Source: Gnetum montanum
Lineage: Eukaryota > Streptophyta > Gnetopsida > Gnetales > Gnetaceae
DNA: 64,000 nt
NCBI GenBank assembly: GCA_015680685.1
Contig: MNCI01020094.1
Location: 852,574 to 916,573 of the forward strand
Reading direction: 5' to 3'
Shown: positions 58,878-64,000 of the stretch, one piece after another
Numbering within the stretch: position 1 is the stretch's first letter
How the letters are laid out: every line of letters starts with the position of its first letter
Program-made: the position numbers and the translations under genes
Notes under the pieces: generated by a model
Databases searched by the model: none
What the model was told of the DNA's origin: nothing
What the model saw: only the letters and a program-made list of their open reading frames with translations

Positions 58878-61650
58878 ATGGCACCCAAGAAAGGACTACA
58901 AGTAAGAGGATCATCACAACATAGGGAAAAGTAACCACAAGGAGAAAGGGGTAAAAAAAATCCCACAAGTAAGTATTAAAGCTACCCATGCTACTTGACT
59001 TCTATGAGAGGAGCTTAAGGTGGAATTTGTCTAAGAAATTTCTATGAAAAAAATAAGATAATCCAACAGGAAAAAGTTCCAAGGCCGAGACCTAATCTAG
59101 ATGTTATACTTACAAAAGCCTACTTAGAGAAGGTTTGGACCAAGGAGATTCATAGCTTCATCCTACAAGAGTTAAATTTTAGATCTTTCCTAGGGCTTGC
59201 ACTAGAAGCGGTTTGAACATAACTACAAGGGTCTTCACTATGACCCATTCTCTCTAATAGTGGAAAATGATACATGAGTGAAACCTACCTCCTCTAGAAT
59301 AACTGACAAAGAGATGTCATTATAAAGGTAAAGGACATCATCATCTCCTACTCAATTACATCTATTACTAAATTCCTTAGATTACCCAAGACAAGTGCAA
59401 AGCTAGTGGAGATATCTACCTAAGCAAACCCAAAGTCCAAAAAAGAGTGGGTTCAAAGGTGCTATGGAGTGGATAGCAAAGAGTACAATATCCTCATCAA
59501 GGTAGAGTGAGAATATTTTAGAATAATGATCTATCACCTTAATCCAACAATGAGGTCAAGTAAGGTTACAACGTCCTCCACTAAGGCATGTGTAGCTCTA
59601 AGTAAAAATTTCTTAGTCAACCTACTGTAACTCATCTTCCTTAAGATTGACAAACAATTGAAAGAGAATGAAAAGGGTAGAAAGACACTCCCCTTCACAT
59701 GTCTAATAAAAAATATTTGTAAAAGGGAAGGTATAGCTTGCTACTTGAACGATGTGGTTTGCAAAGCTCTTACTACATCCTAGCAGGAAATGATGAAGTA
59801 TAAAGCTCCTACCAAACTTCAAGAAGAGAAGCAACCATCACCACCGCCACTTGCAACACCAAAGATAACACCTAACATGTTGATCACTATAAAGTAACTA
59901 AAGAATCTCAAAGAGCAACTACTACAATAATAGTAAGCCTCCAAATATGGTAAGGAATCTTTAGTCTACCATCATGGGTGACCTAAATGAGATCACCAGG
60001 ATCATCAAGTAACTAGATAATGACATGACATTGTTGTTCTCATCACAAAGAAACTAGACATATGTTTACTCCAATCCTAGTACTAGAGAGATTACTATAT
60101 CCATCCTAGGAAAAACATTTCTTGAAATTTTTGGAAATGCAACAGTCTTCTTTGTAATGCTTGAGGAAGATGAAGTAGAAATTCTTCTAGTCATGCTACA
60201 CAAGGGCCAAGAGCTAGCAACAGAGGTGGTGGTGAACCACATTGGTGAAGCTCTAAGTGCTCCTACTATATTTGTACTTGTTGTTACTAACATGGTAGAT
60301 GTATAGGCATTATCAAGACTAGGGAGCAAAAGGATGAGCTCTGCCTATCATAAGGAAGTGTTGGAATGACTGGTGGAAGCTAAAAAATCAATTCCATAGA
60401 TCTTTGATCTCCCAGAAGATATATCAATCACTCAGTCGTAGCTACTACAAACAATGGGTAAGCTATTGATTGCCAATGTGCAACTTGAGAAGCTCATTGC
60501 TAGTAATAAATGGTTAGCCTTAAGAGTTGCTGAACTTAGAGCTTGTCTCTTGGATCCTACCATTCTCATGTCAAAACTCGTAAGAAATGAAACTTTCTAG
60601 TAGCTTTAGCAAAAATATCAAGAGGCTAAGAATGCTAAGGAGATTATAATATTTAAGGTGTCACTATTAGAAGCAATGGTTAATAACATTAATCATGACC
60701 TCTCTCAAGTTCATAACGAAAAACTAGTGCTAACCCATGGTATTCACCTCCTGTAGAATGCTAAGTAATAAAAAAGGATCAAATTTTGTAGTACATTTAC
60801 TAGCATGAAGAATATCTTACTAAGGTAAACTTGAATTTAAGGAGGTTCAAACCCTTCACCAAAAGATTGCTATTGAGATCACTACTTGAAAAAATGAAGC
60901 CCTAAAGTATAAACAAGTTAAAAATCACTACAAGGAGTAGGTCAAAATAATTAAGGAGATCAACAAAATGGAATTCAAGTTGATCAAGATAAAGATGAAT
61001 AAGACCATTTAGTAAGTCCAATCAGGAGGCAATGCATGGAATTCCATCTTTTATGGATTCAATCATATAACTATGCAAAAATCCACTTGAAGGAGTTGTA
61101 GATTGAAGAGATGATTAAATACATGAAGCTTGCCAACCTCTAATATGTAGACTTGATAATGCTGACTGTAGGGATGCCCAAGACAAAATTAGAAAAGCAG
61201 GTGACTAGCTCTTACCTCCTTCATGAGGCAGAGTTCAAGCTTCACAAAGAGACCAAACAAAAGTTGGAAGTGGCCAATAGAAGCTTGAAGTTCTCAAGAG
61301 AAAATTCCCTAATCGATGATTTATTACTAAGAACCTCTCCAAGAGAATAAGTGACTACCAAAAGTTGCAAAACCTTGCTCATATGTTTGACATCAAACAT
61401 AAGCAACTCGCAAGCTGGTTCATCAATATGAAGGAGATGTTCCTAACATTGTCGTGCCTATGGATTATTCTAGCACTACATCTAGGATAAGAAGCCTAGA
61501 CTATTCATGATCACCACAATATAGAAGAGAAAATTAAGGCACTCCTAGATGCCTTTCAATTTTCAGCAGTAGCAACAATAGTAGCAAGATAGCCTAGGTC
61601 TCCCACAATGCCAGGATGAGATGAAGGATCTTCTACACCACAAGAGCCTC
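58878..61650 (+). pseudogene. long accessory ORF relic in the env position of an Athila element
   Basis: The start is MAPKKGLQVRG at 58,878. The first part contains 'YLEKVWTKEIHSFILQELNFRSFLGL', then 'KKEWVQRCYGVDSKEYNIL', 'STKACVALSKNFLVNLL' and 'RKTLPFTCLIKNICKREGI'. This succession resembles the plant putative-transposon/mobile-domain proteins (Transposase_32 type) often found between pol and the 3' LTR of Athila elements. From about 60,060 a long Lys/Glu/Leu-rich region follows ('QLEKLIASNKWLALRVAEL', 'KYQEAKNAKEIIIF', 'AEFKLHKETKQKLEVANRSL'), probably coiled-coil. It is heavily interrupted. It reads toward the LTR at 61,929, so it belongs to that element. Confidence 0.55.
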
Positions 61651-61847
61651 CAGCTCTAGGCATGGTGTGAAGAATTCATCTTGCTTCCATATGTTAAATA
61701 GGAACTTGCCAATTTTATTAAAGTATTTAATTTCATTATAATTTGCACTAATTTTGTAATCTGTATAGTATGGCACTTAAGACTTAGTTAGTCAATTTGT
61801 CCCATACTTCCTCAAATTTTGTAAGAAACTCGATCCCATTTTTGTTT

Positions 61848-61941
61848 ACTTGAGGACAAGTTTTTAGTTAGTCATAGGGGTATGATGAAACGTTACTTGA
61901 GGACAAGTTTTTCGTTAGTCATAGGGGTATGATGAAATGTT
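61848..61941 (+). repeat. duplicated polypurine tract, 47-bp period
   Basis: 'acttgaggacaagttttt' followed by 'gttagtcataggggtatgat' occurs at 61,848 and again at 61,895. Each copy ends in a purine tract plus TGATGAAA, the LTR start. Z carries one copy of the same module (1,222-1,260). Two candidate LTR starts result: 61,882 and 61,929. Confidence 0.85.
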
Positions 61942-62395
61942 AATAAGGTAGTTGCGTTGACACATGCCCATTGTGCATTGACACTAATCCAACCATTGCC
62001 TATATAAGTACACACACCCGTCGCATTTAGCTCACCATTTGGTCAATACCTTAGCTAGACTCTTACAATTTCTTTCTATAAAACTTAGCAAACTTTTCCT
62101 TTTAACTCTTCACAACATGAATCAAATTGATTTTATGGCATGTTATTCAAGTGTAATATATACTTGGACACAATTGTATGAATGACAATAAAATGGAGGT
62201 CTCTTTTATCTATTAGAACACTTGAATTAGTTAAATATTATATTCTAGTATTTTACCTTAAATGTAATTTACTTTCTCATTCTTAAACATTTAATATTCT
62301 AATACATAAGTAACGCAAGTAAGATCAATTCAAGCATATAATATATTAATGCTTAGTAATACCAGCAATGGATACTTGGTCGGCCCAACAATAAA
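61929..62395 (+). repeat. 3' LTR of the Athila element F, truncated
   Basis: It begins TGATGAAATG after the second polypurine tract. A TATA box (ctatataag) is at about 61,999. U3 words include 'cattgacact', related to those of A. The U5 block 'cttagtaataccagcaatgg' and 'cggcccaacaataaacact' parallels 9,835-9,870 and 1,650-1,690. The family terminal CTCATCA is not reached; the match stops near 62,395. Confidence 0.65.
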
Positions 62396-62520
62396 CACTG
62401 CAACTTAAAGAAACTCAAGGTTAGCGAATACCTACAAGCCGGTGAATTTGCTAACGTTTTCAGCCAACCAGCGAGTGCATGGAATAATTTGCATCAGCGG
62501 TTAGAAATTATCTTACAGGA

Positions 62521-62787
62521 CTAAATTAAAATAAACGACAGACCGAACTTAACGCGCCGCTGTTTTTGCCCCAAGTTTAATGCAAATTTTGAATATAAAA
62601 TGTATGAAACCATAAATAGATTCGCGAACCGAATCGGAGTAACAACTCGTTTCTCGATCTTTGATTGAACATGAAAGTGGAAACGTGCTAAAAACATAGA
62701 ATGCTGCCCCTGCACCATCACCATTACCATGTTCATTGCCATCACTGCTCCCATCACAACAGCCATGATTCTGCTTCCTTCTCCCAT
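62521..62787 (-). CDS. possible 5' coding exon of a host gene
   Basis: The frame opens at an ATG with good context (gccATGG, 62,787). It is Met/Val-rich and hydrophobic over residues 8-28, which could be a signal peptide, and it is open for 88 codons. A TATA box and a GA-rich leader lie upstream, and GC content is higher than in the flanks. The codons after residue 30 may already be intron. I cannot assign a family. If real, the downstream exons lie at lower coordinates, beyond or inside the retroelement stack; otherwise the gene is truncated by F. Confidence 0.35.
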   Translation of the reverse strand: MGEGSRIMAVVMGAVMAMNMVMVMVQGQHSMFLARFHFHVQSKIEKRVVTPIRFANLFMVSYILYSKFALNLGQKQRRVKFGLSFILI

Positions 62788-62943
62788 GGCTTATGCTGAT
62801 GCAGATGCAGATCCGGCTCTACTTTCTTGCTATGCTTGCTTGGCTCTCTTCACCTCCTCTCTCTGTCTGTCCGTCTGGGTGTGAATTCAACATAAGTAGG
62901 TTTGAAACGATCGAGTTTTTCGCTACTATTCTCCGGTCCACTT

Positions 62944-62952
62944 CCTTTTATA
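62944..62952 (-). promoter_or_regulatory. TATA box of the possible host gene
   Basis: The minus strand reads TATAAAAGG, about 157 bp before the ATG at 62,787. A GA-repeat leader (62,855-62,880) lies between them, a common plant 5' UTR feature. Confidence 0.45.
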
Positions 62953-63059
62953 GCCACCCTCCAGGTTCTTGATCTCATCTCATGCTTCCCTTGCCGTTTA
63001 ATTTGTCTCACCCATTCATTATTCAATGCTTTTCTACCTCTAAAAAACCTGGCATGTGT

Positions 63060-64000
63060 CAAGTATATAAATAATTAATAATTACAACTATAATTAATAA
63101 TTAAATGCATATAATTACCTATGTGACGCCTCTCAGCCTATCCATCATGTGCCATTTGTGTCAGTGGACTTATATTTTTAATAACCGTGAACGTCCCTCA
63201 TTTCCAGGTATTTACTAGGTCTATATATACGAACCCTCTTTCTCCCACCTATTAATTAAGTGGCATATTGGATTAATGTTTATATTCTCCTCTAAGATAA
63301 CCATGAACTTTTTCTTTTTATCATTTATTAATTAACTTGATAATCTTTGCTTACTATACATAAAGTAACAAGCTTAAACTTTATATTCATACTTTAGAAT
63401 ATTCCTTAGAATTGAACTTATGACTTGAAACCCATATTTAACCACATACTTTAATCAAGTGAGCAATGACCCATTAATTAATTGGATGGTATTGGAATCC
63501 AAAATTTTTGTTTAACAATATTTACCCCAAGACATATAGTTTAATTATAACTTTATAACTCAATATTGTCTACCAAAATTGAACCCATAACTTGGAGCTT
63601 CCAAATTAAGTGTTATGATGCTACCATTGAAAGTACCATATAATATTGGTAATTTTGGACCAAAGGGATATACAATCAGAATCATAGTGCCATTCAATTG
63701 GAAGATTCAAAAATGATGTTAAGTTGATTGCTAAGAACACTCGTGTATGTCCTTATGTTCAAGACATGTAAAAAATATTATAATACATAAGTTATAAATA
63801 AAATCCATGTTACCATAGCAAGAGGGATATATAGAAATATTTATTATTTTATGTTTTATGACTTTTATGCATTTGGAATTTTAAGAGGTAAAGCAATAAT
63901 AAATACACATGCATTACAATCCCTCTTGGGGATAGGGGCAACACTCATGTTATGATCCCCCTTAGGGACATATGCAACATCACATGTGAAATGTAATAAA
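63060..64000. other. AT-rich sequence to the window end
   Basis: This would be upstream of the possible host gene. 63,060-63,120 is an 'aattaataattaa' tract. 63,915-63,990 shows two copies of a 'cctcttgggga / ccccttaggga' plus 'gcaacatcac' phrase, perhaps the edge of another repeat. Nothing else is supported. Confidence 0.4.

Noticed and set aside
62521-62787. Assignment of the Met/Val-rich frame to a named secreted-peptide family
   Set aside because: The Met/Val run could arise from a GATG/GGT-rich simple sequence, and no family motif follows; left as unknown.

Overview
The window is a stretch of nuclear DNA from a land plant with a large, repeat-rich genome. It is AT-rich and consists mostly of old, nested LTR retrotransposons. 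The lineages are plant-specific: Athila-type Ty3/gypsy with a tRNA-Asp-like primer site, Tat/Ogre-type Ty3/gypsy with two RNase H domains, and Ty1/copia with the initiator-Met primer site TGGTATCAGAGC. Nearly all reading frames carry stops and frameshifts. I cannot name the species. A gymnosperm or another giant-genome plant would fit, but that is inference. I found no intact housekeeping gene, rRNA, tRNA or CRISPR array.

Layout, left to right. 1-2,040: 3' end and 3' LTR of a plus-strand Athila-like element (Z). 2,095-9,820: minus-strand Athila element A, with gag, protease, RT/RNase H and integrase relics, a primer site and the 5' LTR, but no 3' LTR. 9,821-11,737: an LTR scrap, an unknown 103-codon frame and a 183-bp tandem duplication. 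11,738-17,836: Athila element B (minus) with a gag reading region, crossing a 678-base assembly gap. 17,837-19,099: unassigned. 19,100-25,115: minus-strand copia element C, with gag but no recognisable pol. 25,116-27,412: AT-rich host or older repeat. 27,418-36,112: Tat-like element D (plus), gag-protease only, flanked by the 5-bp duplication GTTAG. 36,470-52,029: Tat/Ogre-like element E (plus), also flanked by GTTAG, with gag, protease, RT, RNase H, second RNase H and integrase. 52,035-54,300: decayed Athila pol (F), into which E appears to be inserted. 54,440-54,860: a small GC-richer island of unknown origin. 55,000-56,430: a possible solo LTR. 58,878-61,600: a decayed long accessory ORF in the env position of an Athila element. 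61,848-62,395: its polypurine tract and LTR. 62,400-62,960: a promoter-like, GC-richer segment that may be the 5' end of a host gene on the minus strand.

The most striking object is inside E. The interval between protease and RT is enlarged to about 5.7 kb. It holds a nine-exon gene on the opposite strand (45,017 down to 40,804), with GT-AG introns of 66-235 bp. Reading phase is kept at seven of eight junctions. It would encode about 1,125 residues, has a long coiled-coil-like segment and an acidic C-terminus, and matches no family I recognise. It carries about 17 premature stops, mostly TAG, as expected for CAG decaying at methylated CHG sites. Spacers rich in a short 'taaactag' word flank it. 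A second cross-cutting pattern is that four different LTR families here each carry an iterated short palindromic or inverted word in or near U3, a different word in each family.

All element boundaries rest on reading terminal TG/CA, primer sites, polypurine tracts, target duplications and repeat-to-repeat comparison by eye. No alignments or database searches were run.
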